The position numbers were made by a program, and so were the translations under genes. Below, piece by piece: positions 25,735-57,147 of a DNA stretch of 64,000 nt (the first letter of the stretch is position 1; each line of letters starts with the position of its first letter). Below the pieces are notes generated by a model that was not told the origin of the DNA, did not search any database, and was given only the letters and a program-made list of their open reading frames with translations. Source of the DNA: Chloranthus sessilifolius (taxonomy: Eukaryota; Streptophyta; Magnoliopsida; Chloranthales; Chloranthaceae); assembly GCA_021018995.1 (NCBI GenBank), contig CM037584.1:50171811-50235810 (forward strand). The letters run 5' to 3'.

Positions 25735-26075
25735 TGGGAGTATGGTCACTGTCCTCCAAGGTCTACATGGAAGTATACATGACACACTCGAAACATTCTT
25801 TGATTGTCACGTAAAGCACGGGTAGATGGCTTAGATTAATTTTAAAAAAGAAATTTGAAAAAATATATTTTAAAAGCATAAGTCAATGTTTGACTAGTTT
25901 CAATGGTCTACACTTCACGGCTTAAAAAATACATGGTGGAGGTGAGTTTTCAAAATTATATATTTTAAAAAATGATCTAAGCAATGCACTCAAGGTCTAT
26001 GTGGCATTGAAACAATGTTTTGGATGCCACGTAGACCTCCACCTGAAACCTTGGAGGACGGACACCTTTTCCTAT
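25735..26075. mobile_element. Inverted-repeat MITE
   Basis: GTCCTCCAAGGTCTACATGG near 25751 is matched in inverted, broken form by the stretch ending CACGTAGACCTCC...CCTTGGAGGAC at 26025-26058. The interior has no coding capacity. (TA)n tracts abut or follow both sides, hiding any target-site duplication. Confidence 0.5.
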
Positions 26076-26694
26076 ATATATATGGCAAAGGGAAAAATGC
26101 GTCCGGGCTTAGAAATATCTTTACGCCAATTGATATGGACGTAACATGTAGCGCTTTTTTGTGAAGTGATAGGTGCCATTGAGGCCCACTTTACTAACTA
26201 GGGTTAAACTTTTAAAATATTTTAAAAGTTATATTCCTTTTCAGCCGTCATTCTTGACTTTTTTAGAAGTCTTTTTAAAATCGCTTTCTTTTCTTTCTCT
26301 TCTCTCTCTTTTTCTAAGAAAGTGTCTGACTTACTTTTTAAGGTATATTTTACTCAAAAAATGTGAGCGTCGGGTAGCGAAGCGCTAGTACCTCGACAGC
26401 GAAGCGCCGACACCCCAATAGCTAGGCGCTGGCACCTTGGCGGTGAAGCGCTTGCAGGTGTCGGCGCTTCTATATTGAGGTGCCGACATTTTGCTAAAAA
26501 AAAATAAAAAAAAATATGGGCAACACCTCGTTTCAGGGGTGCCTCTATATCGAGGTGTTGACGCTTTGATAAAAAATAAAATAAAATAATGATTTAGCGA
26601 AGCGTTAGCGCATCTATATAGAGGCATCGGCGCTTCAATTAAAAAGAAATTTTAGTAATGTGCCGACGCTGGCACCTGGCGCCAGGGTGCGAGC

Positions 26695-27322
26695 TGTCAG
26701 GGAGTCACTCCTTCGACACAGTGATGCAGAGTCAGGTCTCGGATATGATGCAGAATGCGATGCGCAATGATGAGTAGAGAGCCAACCTCCTTTCAAAGTT
26801 GACCCGCACCGCGGAGGTGGTTGGAACCACCCCAAACGCAATGGCCCTTGGCTGCACAGAGTGTGCCCAAGAGCAACCAAGCAGCGCCTCCTTCGAATAC
26901 TTGGTCCGGATGCACGTGTTAGTATATCAGTACGCCCAAGCTAGTGACATGTACAGTAGTACGACACGTAGTAATTGAATTACAATCAGTATATATAAGG
27001 ATCAAACAACACCTGGGGGAAAGGAATGGGAGAACTTCAAAGGTATTGGTTTCACATATTACCATGGCACACGCCCTATGCCTGTGGCACACAGTGCCAT
27101 CCTCCAACCAATACATCCACAATGCCCACATCATCCCCCACGCGAGCTCGTCGTGAACCCTTCATGCCACCATGTCGCGAGCCCTCATGGCCAACGACCA
27201 GCACACGTGAAGTCTCTACGGCGAAACCCTCATGGCTTGGTGACGCACCTACGATGCCCCGGCGCAGAGAAGAAGTGGCCTTGCGGCTAATCCGGTTGGC
27301 CACGCCACATGCCTCTGTCACA
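26695..27322 (-). repeat. 3' LTR of reverse-strand gypsy-type retrotransposon
   Basis: It runs between TGTCAGGGAGTCACTCC and CCTCTGTCACA and is followed on the plus strand by TCCTCCCCC. On the reverse strand that reads as a purine tract GGGGGAGGA immediately before the LTR TG. The body matches 30571-31232 closely; the left copy lacks about 57 bp present in the right copy. Confidence 0.8.
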
Positions 27323-28529
27323 TCCTCCCCCACTCAAAATCGTCAACGTCCTCATTGACGCTAAGGCACTTCTCCTCAAGAACATGCCCTCTCCCTCATG
27401 CTGCAATATCTAGACTTAAGTCTTCACTACACCCCATCGGTGCTCAACCCAACTTGCATTTCACCCCAAATAGTATCTCATGGCAGCTGATAACATCGGA
27501 GCTCGCTACGACAACCAATACACGGCATAGCTCCCTCTTCTGTCCAAACCAAGACTTTCAACAGGTTACTCCCATGCTGAAGCTCTGCAATTCATGCCCA
27601 CTACCACGGTCCCTCGACAACCCCCCTGCCTTCACCCTAGTAGCATTCTCAAAACAAACAACGCTGCTCTAGTTCATCGGCTAACGAAGCATTCACCTTG
27701 AGTAGTAATCCTAAAACACAAAACACTGCCCTTGTCCCTCAGCAACCCCCGCCTTTACTCTAAGTAGCAACTAACAAACAAAATAACACACTCCAAACTT
27801 TAAGTCTTCCCACGGCCCACACCAACAAGACCGAGGTGTCCCTCACTTCTTAACAATTAATCAGCCAAAGCTCCACTACCCTAGGAACGATCTCCTCATC
27901 ATCAACTTCCTTATCTTTTTTACTCTTCATCTTCTCTACGGCCATAACGTTCAGGGTTGCCTTTTGTGGGCTCTCCCGCACCAAATGCGGCCCACCACAC
28001 AACATGGATCAAAATCTCGGTTTCGATTTCTGTTTTGTTCATGACCCGAATCGTAAATTGGTCAAAATTTCAATAAATTTCATATTTTTTTGAAAAAATG
28101 CCCCGAACTTTATCGAACTTTATTTTATTAAAAATTTAAAACTATTTAACATTGTTAGAATACTTATTTATACTAGTGAAGCTAATTTTCGATCACACAA
28201 TGGATCTTGAGCTTATGCAAAATATATCAGACAATCAGATTTTAATTCCACATTGAATAAATCTCAAAAGTCACCCGCGAAATAAAAATCATGTGAAATA
28301 AAAACCGACGGTGGATGATAAGAGCATGATATCAAGATGCATCGTGTGAAAGATTGGGATGGAAAACGACCTGCATCGCCGGATTCAAAGTAGTCAATGG
28401 GTTTTAACGTGAGTGAACTCAAAGATTCGGTAGGTGGATATAAATGCACTCTTATTTTATTAAGGGAGCCATTATTTAAAAAGCGTGTGCAAGTAATGAC
28501 TCCCTTTAGGGACATGTGACATGTGAAAA

Positions 28530-28755
28530 CTCAATCTAGGCCGTGTGATTTAAAGTTAATGATCTATAGATCCTTAGTGGATAAGATTGGAGCAAAAAAC
28601 GATATTTTCCATATGATCTATTGCTGTCAATCGTTGAATCAAATAATAGCCTTTGACTATATTTAATCACACAATGAAGATAAAATTTCGTGCAAATATA
28701 ATCTACCAAGGATTTATAGATCATGAACTTTAAATCAGACGGTCCAGATTGTATT
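28530..28755. mobile_element. Foldback MITE, family F
   Basis: The arms pair across a centre near 28640: TTAATGATCTATAGATCC on the left is mirrored by GGATTTATAGATCATGAAC on the right. Outer sequence resembles the copies at 5.8, 24.4, 56.6 and 59.3 kb. Confidence 0.65.
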
Positions 28756-28819
28756 TTCACATATCACATGGCCATAAAATACAGAGTCGTTTTTTTAACT
28801 TGGGTGCAATCACTTGAGA

Positions 28820-28965
28820 AACGAGTGCATAATGGTCTCCTGAAATACAAAGTCTTTCTTTAATATAAGTGTGAAACGAGTGCAAGTAATGGCCTCCTGA
28901 AATACAAAGTCTTTCTTTAATATAAGTGCAATCACTTAAAAAGCGTTTGCAAATAATGACTCCCA
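28820..28965. repeat. Imperfect short tandem repeat
   Basis: CTGAAATACAAAGTCTTTC and the following TTTAATATAAGTG occur at least twice, about 60 bp apart (near 28840 and 28900), between AT-rich sequences. Low information. Confidence 0.5.
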
Positions 28966-30557
28966 TTTATTAAAAAATAAAAAGGTAACTATTAAAGAAA
29001 CAACTTTTTGCAACTTAAAGTCGCAACTATTAAAGAAACAACTTAAAACGCGTATGCAAATAATGACTCACTCATTAAATGTTTTGCAACTTTTTGTAGG
29101 AAAAAACGAAAACAAAGAAGAAGAAAAGAAGGAGAAGAAAGAAAAAAGAAAGGGAGGGAAATAAAAAAATTGATTTCAGGAGGCTAGGACAACATCCAGG
29201 TAGCTTCTCCTCCTTGTTCTATATATATATATATTTTTTCCTTCATCTTCTCTTTTATTTTTTTATTTTTTTGGGATTAAAGAAGTAAGGAAGAAAAAAA
29301 ATGGAGGAGAGAATAAGGAGGAAAAAAATTTGGAATTTTTATGCAAAAATTAGGTCTAAACCCTGTTAACAAAAATTTGGGGTTTTTAATGAAATTATCG
29401 GCCGGTAATTTCAAATTACCGGCCGATACTTTCATTTTCCAAATTATCGACCGATAATTTGAAATTTTCGACTGATAATTTCAAGTTTTGGCTGATAATA
29501 TGCTTTTTTCGGAGGAGGGGCAATAAATAGCATTTTATCATCTCGATTCAGGCCGAAATCAAGATGACTCGGCCGAGATTTTGATCCATGCCACACAAGA
29601 AGCAGCTCCTTGTCTTCGGTCTGTCCTCTCTCTTCCTCTCATATCTACCCCTCTCCTGACTAAACCGCTCAAGCTTGTTCTCATTTGGCTTCCTCACCTG
29701 CATGTCAACATTCTTTGACTGCTTAGTCCGCTTTCTTTGGCTTCCAACATTAGCTGTTGGCGGTGCTCGATTAGCCGTTCGCCAACAGCTAATGTCTCAT
29801 CCAAGTTGTCCAGGCCTCTACGGGTTAGCTCATTTTGTGCCTGTGGCGCCAATCAGTCTATAAAGTAAAAGACCCGACCTTTCTCGCTCATATCATCAAT
29901 GTACAACATTAGGCTCATGAAGGTTTTGATATATTCGTGAAATGGTCCAGTGTGTTTCAACATTGACAGTGTCTTTCGTGCTGCCCATCCAACGTTGGTA
30001 GAAAGAAATTGAGCCCGTAGCTCTCTTTTCAAGTCAATTCACGACTCGACGACCTCATTCCCCACACGTGCTTTTGACACACGATGCCTCCATCACAACT
30101 TAGCATCTCCAACCAAGTATCTCGATGCAATCCTCAGCTTGATTTTTCCATCGAGGTCTCCCAGAGATTCGAGGTATTCCTCCACATCCAAAATAAAGTT
30201 CTCAAGCTCTTTCGCCTCGCGAGAGCCCTTAAATGGTTCAGGCTCGGGAAACTTGAACTTGGGTGTCGGTGTCCTGTCGGCATTGTGAGGACGAGCTTCT
30301 TTAAAACGTTCATGTCGTCACGCATTTCTTCCAACGTGACTTTTATATCTCGCACCTTTGCTGACAACTGCTATACGGTCTGGATCAAGGTGGAATAATT
30401 TCTCCCGTGCCTATTCAGTCGATCCCCTTGGGCTATTACAACAGACACCACTGAATCCAACTATTCCGTCTAAGCTTCCAGATCATCTAGACATTCCCTT
30501 GTCGTGGGTCGTTTCGTATCCTTGCTTGTCTCTTCCGCCTCAGCCATCTCAACTTGA

Positions 30558-30568
30558 CTCTGATACCA
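30558..30568 (-). other. Primer-binding site (initiator tRNA-Met type)
   Basis: The reverse strand reads TGGTATCAGAG, complementary to the 3' end of plant initiator methionine tRNA, 2 nt inside the 5' LTR. It fixes the element's orientation as reverse. Confidence 0.8.
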
Positions 30569-30570
30569 AC

Positions 30571-31232
30571 TGTCACAGAGTCACTCCTTCAACGTGCACT
30601 CGCATGCGACATCTAGTTTCCCAAGCTAGGTCGGCCTAAGAACTCACAACACAGTGATGCAGAGTCAGGTCCCGGATATAGTGGAGAATGCGATGCATAG
30701 TGATGAGTAGAGGGTCGGCCTCCTTTCGGAGTTGATCCGCATTGCGGAGGTGGTTGGAACTACCCCAAACGTGATGACCCTTGGTTGCACAGAGTGTGCC
30801 CAAGAGCAACCAAGCAACGCCTCCTGCGAGTACTTGGTCTCTGGATGCACATGCACACATGTTTTAGAATACCAGTATGCCCAGGCTAGTGACATATACA
30901 GTAGTACGACATGTAGTAACTAAACTACAACCAGTATATATAAGGGTTAAACAACACCTAAGGGAAAGGAATTAGAGGACCTCAAATGTATTGGTTTGAC
31001 ATACCACCATGACACACGCCCTTTGCCCATGGCACACAGTGTCATCCTCTACACCAATACGTCCACAACGCTCATATTGTCTTCCACGTGACCGCATCGC
31101 GAACCTTTCATGCCACCATATCGCGAGCCCTCATGGCCAACGACCAACATACGCGGAGTCTCTACAGTGAAGTCCTCATGGCTTGGTGGCGCGCCTACGA
31201 TGCCTGACGCGGAAAAGAAGTGGCCATATGTC
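30571..31232 (-). repeat. 5' LTR of reverse-strand gypsy-type retrotransposon, truncated
   Basis: Colinear with 26695-27322 from TGTCACAGAGTCACTCC onward, including the CAGTAGTACGACA and TATATAAGG (TATA-like) strings. It stops short of the expected terminus and passes directly into the Mutator-like arm, so its outer end is deleted or replaced. Confidence 0.75.
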
Positions 31233-31551
31233 TCGTTTTTGAGGTGCCGATATTTTGCCGTCGAGGTGCTAGCGCTTCGCTATCGGGCGGCCGGGTGGCC
31301 ACATTTTTTGAATAAAATATATCTGAAAAAGTAAGTCTAACACTTTCTTAGAAAAATAAAAAAAACAAAGAGAAGAGACAGACTTTAAAAAAGTCAAAAA
31401 TAACGACCAGAAGAGTATTTAACATTTAAAATATTTTTAAAATATAACCCTAATTAGTAAAATGGACCCATATCACTCATCACTTTACAAAAAGGACGCT
31501 GATCATATCAATTGGCATAAAAATATCTTTACGCTTGAATGCATATCCCTG

Positions 31552-31554
<3 letters not shown>

Positions 31555-31604
<50 letters not shown>
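31555..31604. repeat. (TA)n microsatellite
   Basis: About 50 bp of TA repeat at the edge of the Mutator-like arm. Confidence 0.95.
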
Positions 31605-31608
<4 letters not shown>

Positions 31609-31764
31609 CCATCCTGCTCTAAACCAAGCCAAGTTTATATCGAAAGAAATCCTACTTTTTTGTGCCAGGTCTGCGTCAGGCTGCAGACCAGCAAAGTCCA
31701 TCAAGAGCCTTCTGAAATTCACCTTTTTAAGGTAACGACTCTCCTAACCGCCATTTCAACACCA

Positions 31765-32140
31765 ATTTGGTGTTTAAATGATCTCACACCATTGATAATT
31801 CAATATGGGGGTAATTCACACCGTCAAAATGATAGAACATTCATCAAAGGGCAATGGGTCCAAAAATCAAGCTTTTTGAGCGATTTGAATAATCCGATCT
31901 GTTGACTATAGTAACCATTGTTTTTGTTTGAATGGCTGATATCAAAGTTCATCAATCGGATGATTCATATTGACTTATAGGCATGTTTTTATAGGGTAAG
32001 ATATGCTATATGATGGATTGCCACTTGGACAATTTAACTTGGTCAAAATATACGCCACATGGCATAATAATAAATCACACTTTAACCCTGTAAGATAAAA
32101 GTTACAAATTTAATGATACTTGATCATTTAAACACCATTT
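31765..32140. mobile_element. TIR MITE of the TTTAAATGATC family, copy 2
   Basis: It begins TTTGGTGTTTAAATGATC and ends GATCATTTAAACACCA. The interior phrases are shared with 12595-12945. Non-coding. Confidence 0.65.
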
Positions 32141-32649
32141 TTCCTTTTTTAAAACTTTATCAGCAAAGCCCACCGTCTGATTTATTATTTTTTTTAAAAA
32201 AGTATACTAGGAATTGGCCCTCCTCACCTTATATACCCTTTGAACAGAAAAAAAATATAGTCAATAAGAGGATCATGCCATCAAATCCAAGCACTTCAAT
32301 AACCCGGCACCACATCAATAACCCGGCATTAGATAATCGAATGGTTTGAAACCTTTGATCAGAATATTTTTGGCTGCATGATCATCCTACGATGTTTAAC
32401 TACTTGGAAATTTTGGATTAGCTAAAAAAAACGTCTGCCACTTGGTCCAAAAAGTAGGACGTTGAGGGTTTTATCAAAGGTCTAAGGTGAGACTCAATAA
32501 ACCCATTAGACTATCTAACGATATAAACCTTAAAAAGTGCCATTTATCTCCTTTAATTTTTTCTAAAGCTAACTTCCACATATTTCAAGGCCCTTCTAAA
32601 ATCTATGACAACAAGCTTTTGACATTGACTTAATAGCTATTACGTGCAA

Positions 32650-32904
32650 GGTATCAAATATCGGCCGACAACGATACGTATCGATTTTTTTCGGCAAACT
32701 GATATGTATTGGTGCCGATACGTATCAAGTATCAACTCCGGTATCGGTTTCCGTATTGGTCGATACGGAACCCGTATCGGCCGATACCTCCCAATTTTTT
32801 TTTCCTAAAATACATTGATACAACTTGGTATCGACCAATACGTATCGGCCGATTCGTATCGGTCATCCATGGACTCATACCGGTACCCGAGTTGACACCT
32901 TGAT
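32650..32904. mobile_element. CGATAC-family hAT MITE, complete
   Basis: The termini are CAAGGTATCAAA and TTGACACCTTG, inverted with small mismatches. The flanks ATTACGTG and ATTAGGTG are a 7/8 target-site duplication. The interior is a series of CGTATCGG/CCGATACG strings. It is the best-preserved of four copies in this window. Confidence 0.8.
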
Positions 32905-33006
32905 TAGGTGCATCATACAGTTGGTAGTCTTATGACCCCGGTCATACTCCACTAATCCACACAAAATAAAAAAACAAACAAACCAACAGCAATAGCTGAA
33001 TTCCTT

Positions 33007-33012
33007 TTTATT
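33007..33012 (-). terminator. Polyadenylation signal of TAD2
   Basis: AATAAA on the reverse strand, about 77 nt beyond the TAD2 stop codon at 33089-33091. Confidence 0.5.
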
Positions 33013-33088
33013 AAAATTCAAGGTTGTGTCTAGCAAAAATTTGACATTGACAAGAACTTTTTTTATAAAGAAAACTATAACTTACATC

Positions 33089-53140
<20,052 letters not shown>

Positions 53141-53574
53141 CTGAAAAATAAATAAAAGCATCATATCATTCCATAAGTCGAGAACACCCACATAGTCATA
53201 AGGTACATGGGAAGATAAAAATTCAATAATGGAATTTTCTTTCCCTAGGTATGAAAGTTGAACTGAAAAATAAAATATACAGCACGATTACAATCTATGG
53301 ATCTAAGACACATAATGATAACATATGTTTAACGCAGTCCACCAAGCATTTAAAATCCCACACTGTGCAAGGAACAAGGTAAATTATCCCGAACAACTTA
53401 AGTTTTGTAGGACTTCAAGACACTCTAGTGCACATAAGTTCGTATTATACATTCATTGATTGATCTACTTTCAATATGAATGGAAAGTATATTACATAAA
53501 ACATTAAATGCATTAAGGAGGCGGGCATTAATCTATGACATTCTCCATGGTGTAAACCCGTATCTTTTTTCTTT

Positions 53575-54340
53575 CTATTTTTTGAGGAATTGCATTTTAA
53601 TTAAATGAAAGAAAAAGGATAGTACATTACAGCAAGATGCAAAATTAGATCACAGGCATATCATCCCCAACCTCCAAAAAATGCTTCTTCTCACTTCTTT
53701 AACAAGTTTGCTCGCTTATGTGTCTGCTTCCCATTTTAACATGTTTGAAAGAAAGATCGAATCTCTCCACAATATCAAAGATCTCATGTAACATGTGAAA
53801 TAAGTGCTACAAGCCTTTTCCTCCATCCAACCAATAGTGCTAGCAGAATTCCTCCCTCTACATCAATGCCGTGAAATCAAAGATCTGTAAACCTTCAAGG
53901 AGCAATCTACCTTCTGCTTCAGTTAAATCCTTGATGCAAATAAATTCCAAGAACGCTTTTATACCTTCTCCTTTATGACTAAAAGAATCCTCCAATTTCG
54001 GTCGAACCTGGATTCTCCAACAAGCATCCATCTTTCAATTTTCCTGTCTTCTATACCAAATAATTGTGTTCCATTCCCTTTCGAAGTCTGTCAGTTTCTA
54101 ACTTTGCATTTTTTTCCTCATTCTAACCCAACTCACCATATCTTTACCTAATAGAATGAGCAAATTGTCACATCTGCATCGCCTTGTTTTCATATGTGCA
54201 ATTATTCCTCTTCTTCTATAACTCCAACATATAGGATAGAACAAGAAATGTTATAAGAGTTTCCCCACCTCCCCTTATGGGAATCTGCCCCGACCTTTCC
54301 ATAGTTCCACCAAAGATTGCAAGAACCCAAGAGATTCCAA
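53575..54340 (-). mobile_element. L1-type LINE 3' fragment, RNase H-like region (TAD2 5' UTR intron)
   Basis: The reverse-strand translation across stops contains SLISRH, GWMEEKACSTYF and LKWEADT-(6)-LVKEVRRS, resembling the C-terminal RNase H/linker portion of plant L1 ORF2 proteins where READxxADxLAK is usual. The element is decayed, and its ends are approximate. Confidence 0.4.
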
Positions 54341-55450
54341 AATGATAAAAAAGCACAGCCTCCATTACACTCTAGTGACTTAGCAATGAATGAACAAATC
54401 GTCCATCAACTCTTTGGAAGATTTGCGCAAAATACAATGATTAAGAAGTTGGCGTTTCTGCTTCAGAAAAAGGTAAAGTGTACTCACTAATTTTTGGTAA
54501 ATAAATATCGGTGTGTCTCCCAATGTTTGACATATGCATCTCTCTGGGTGTTTGGGTCTTGCACTTAATACAAACTCATTTGAATATATTCTTGGTTGCT
54601 ATGCTGTATGCCCTAGATTCAAGTTGCAGCGATGGAAAGTATGTATGATAGAAAGCCATATACTGCATAAATACTGCAGAAAACTGAAAACATTTGTCAA
54701 AGATTCAAATGCCAAGCTGACCATAAGTTTGATTTAACAATCTGAATATATTAGTCTCACGAGAAAAACTCGAATGGTTTGAAATATAATATTAGTAAAA
54801 AGACAAAACTTTATAATCACGGCGTGCAACTGCTCTATCAGTGCATGCCAATACATGAACAAAGATGAACTTGAAGGTATGCAACCATTTCAAAAAAAAA
54901 AAAAAAGCACGTGATTTCAAATGATATAATGAAGTAATTGAAAGAAAAAGCAAGTAATAAACTAAAATTACTGTAAAATACAAATTTAGAAAATATATAA
55001 GATTACTTACATAAGGGAACTTTTCAAGAGCTCATAATTGTTAATTGTAGTTCATAACCAAAACCCAAAATCAAGCCGTTTAAATGGATTAAAACAAGTA
55101 CACAGTTTCATAGTATAAACTTCAACTACTGCAATGACATTGGTTCAAAAAATTGCAATGTTTCTTTCGGGCATTTTAACAAACATACGGTGTGGTGAAC
55201 GTTTATTATCAAAAATAAATAAACCAACCAAGGTTTTGTTGCAACAGTTAATGAATTGGGTATGCTCTCCCCGAGGGCACACCTGCCCGACCAATCTATG
55301 CAGAGCTAGACGTTATGAGTTTGAAACGACTCCTCTTCTGAGATAAACAGCTGCGTAAATTGTGAAATACTCATGGTATTGTAGGGGCGATGGCACCCCG
55401 CAGGGACTAGTCCAAGGGAAAATTATAAACGGTTGACAGATTTTTATAAA

Positions 55451-55557
55451 CAATTTTGCAGACAGCTTATGTGGCATGATGTGACTAGCTGCAGTGCCTG
55501 GGCCCCACAATGTGTGCAGCTAATCACATCGTGCCACATAAGCTGTCTGCAAAATTG
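55451..55557. repeat. Near-perfect 43-bp inverted repeat (hairpin)
   Basis: 55451-55493 and 55515-55557 are inverted copies with 2 mismatches in 43 and a 21-nt spacer. The arms start CAATTTTGCAGACAGC. It lies in the TAD2 5' UTR intron, about 340 bp beyond the leader exon's donor. No target-site duplication is seen. It could be a small MITE or a small-RNA hairpin. Confidence 0.9.
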
Positions 55558-55894
55558 TCCACGATATAACACGGTCCTTAGTCCAACCGCAAGCTTGGGA
55601 CACCCTATGTTATCAAAAATAAATAAATCCAGAAGTCCCCTGGATGCATGGATAAAAACTCACCCGAAATGATACGTGTCGGACAAAACAGGATTGGCAG
55701 ATAACATCATGGAAACCGATATTTAAAACCATGAATCCCCCCACTCCCCACAAAGGAAAAAAAATAAAAATAAATACAAATGCAATATCCAATAAATTCA
55801 AGGAATTAACATCTTCCATCAAACAAATATACAGAATCCCACCAAATAAATAAAATAATAATAATAATAACAATAATCTATATATTTTTTTAAC

Positions 55895-56005
55895 CTGATA
55901 AATTACAAGTCTGCCACTAACTCAGCTTCGCATTCTACTTGCTTCTTCGGTTGGTTGGTTGGTTAGTTGGTTGGAAGAGGAGATAAGAGGAGTTGCAGAC
56001 TTGCA
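55895..56005 (-). other. Probable 5' UTR exon of TAD2
   Basis: On the reverse strand the exon would end AATTTATCAG at 55895 with donor GTTAAA, splicing to the CAG acceptor directly before the TAD2 start at 53140. It contains one tiny upstream ORF (ATG CGA AGC TGA) and a reiterated CCAACCAACC stretch. The transcription start is not visible; about 56005 is inferred from where the promoter inverted repeat begins. Confidence 0.55.
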
Positions 56006-56120
56006 GTGAGATAGGGTAAAATGGCAAGTTTGCCCTTTTAATGGGTAGCGGCCAGCAGGTCATTTCTTATTTGTTAAAAGGGCAAATTCGCCATTTTAAC
56101 AAATAGCTCACATAAATTAT
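56005..56120. promoter_or_regulatory. Shared bidirectional promoter of TAD2 and LIP2 with inverted repeat
   Basis: Only about 0.1 kb separates the inferred leader exons of the two divergent genes. Inside lies an inverted repeat, 56017-56041 against 56074-56098, 25 bp with 2 mismatches (TAAAATGGC...TTTGCCCTTTTAA). No TATA box at usual spacing is evident on either side. Co-regulation of the two genes is inference. Confidence 0.6.
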
Positions 56121-56407
56121 ACCTCGTAAAGCCGTAGCTGCAACTCCGATTCTCTCCTCTCTTCAACTCTAACATCCAACTTCTCGTCTTACAGGTATTT
56201 TTTTATCTTTTATTTTTCAAATGAGAGCACCCACCCTCCTCTCTTTTTAATTCATCTGTTTATTGTTTTTAAATCTGAGCAACAAGAAGACCTCTTTCTT
56301 CTCTTTTTTTAAAATCTGTGTGCCATGACCGTAATTTTTATTTTTTTGTTGTTTTATCAGGATTTCGTCTGCATTTCTCCTTGGCGCGATTGAGCTGAAA
56401 TTGGAAT
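56120..56407 (+). other. Probable 5' UTR exons of LIP2
   Basis: A first exon ending CGTCTTACAG with donor GTATTT at about 56194, and a candidate second exon at 56361-56407 between acceptor TTTTATCAG and donor GTAAGT. The next acceptor with an open coding exon is at 62389/62390. CT-rich leader sequence (TTCTCTCCTCTCTTC) supports a transcribed UTR. Confidence 0.5.
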
Positions 56408-56624
56408 GTAAGTCTGATTTTGAGCTTGAATCTGATATGGGAATCTGTAATTTTTGTGCTTATAATTAATTTCATTTGTTTATTTATATATTTTTTTATG
56501 GTTTGAGTTTAGGGTTTTGTTCTATTATAACGTTGTTTACATAACATATTGTTTTATAACGAGCTGATATTTTGAACCTCTGTTTCGTTTACCAGTGAAT
56601 TGGATCAAGTTTCTGTAAAGGGTG

Positions 56625-57040
56625 CTAATACTTGCACATGAGATTTGTACCGTGGCGCATGATTAAAAGGAAAGACTTTGTTATCATTTGACTTTGTTTT
56701 CATTTGAGTGTGTGACGCATTAAACACCATCTAAGCCATCTGATTTGAAGACCGTGATGGAAAGATCCTTGAGGCCAAAGATTTGCACTAAACATGATCA
56801 CTATCATCTGATGGTATACAGTCAAAGGCCATCATTTGATTCTATGGTTGACTCTGAGAAATCAGATGATAGATATTATTTTTTGTGCCAATTTTTGGCC
56901 GGAAAGATCTTGACATCACGGTCTTTACATCAGACAGCTTAGATGGTATTCCACATATCACAGATCCGAAAAATAAGAAAGTTTTAATTTTTAATCATGT
57001 GCTACAGTACAAAGATGTGTGCAAGTTGTAGCTCCCTTCT
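56625..57040. mobile_element. Foldback MITE, family F (LIP2 5' UTR intron)
   Basis: Arms from CTTGCACATGAGATTTGTAC on the left to the inverse near GATGTGTGCAAG on the right; it shares CATCTAAGCCATCTGA and GGAAAGATC phrases with the copy at 5815-6420. Non-coding. Confidence 0.8.
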
Positions 57041-57117
57041 GTAAATTATATGTAGATGTTTTATATATATATTTATAATATTATAATTTCTTTTTTGTTA
57101 TTTTTTCATTTTGTAAA

Positions 57118-57147
57118 TGTATATATATATATATATATATATATATG
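57118..57147. repeat. (TA)n microsatellite
   Basis: About 30 bp of TA repeat, with a shorter TA tract near 57060. Confidence 0.9.

Larger units (their letters stand above)
28003..29588. mobile_element. 1.6-kb inverted-terminal-repeat element with 8-bp duplication
   Basis: It begins CATGGATCAAAATCTCGG and ends with the perfect inverse CCGAGATTTTGATCCATG. It is flanked by CCACACAA on both sides (the left copy is separated by one C). The 8-bp duplication fits hAT. It contains a family F foldback MITE at about 28530-28755 and many ACCGGCCGATA-like strings near 29400-29480. No transposase frame is present. Confidence 0.75.
27323..30570 (-). mobile_element. Gypsy-type retrotransposon interior, gag remnant only
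   Basis: On the reverse strand the order is 5' LTR, primer-binding site, decayed gag (about 30400-29640), then non-coding sequence to the polypurine tract. The reverse-strand frame around 30040-29860 reads DLKRELRAQFLSTN followed by WAARKTLSMLKHTG, characteristic of the Ty3-type gag domain, and then meets a stop. No protease, reverse transcriptase or integrase was recognised. An unrelated 1.6-kb inverted-repeat element (28003-29588) interrupts the interior. Confidence 0.7.
26087..31555. mobile_element. Mutator-like long-TIR element carrying a nested retrotransposon
   Basis: The left arm (26087 to about 26480) and right arm (about 31236 to 31555) are inverted copies. They share CCAATTGATATG, AATATCTTTACG, a block ending in (A)AACTAGGGTTA, the GACTTTTTTA/AAAGTC block and the GCGAAGCGCTAG palindrome region. 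The outer end begins GGGAAAAATGCG, typical of plant Mutator-like TIRs. No transposase was found. A gypsy-type LTR element fills the interior. The expected 9-bp duplication is not visible, perhaps erased by the (TA)n expansion at 31555-31604. Confidence 0.6.

Noticed and set aside
30084-30398. Forward open frame of 104 residues
   Set aside because: Antisense to the gypsy-type gag remnant on the reverse strand.
31462-31905. Forward open frame of 147 residues containing an Ile-Tyr repeat
   Set aside because: The repeat is translation of the (TA)n microsatellite; the frame straddles the edge of a Mutator-like arm and a MITE.
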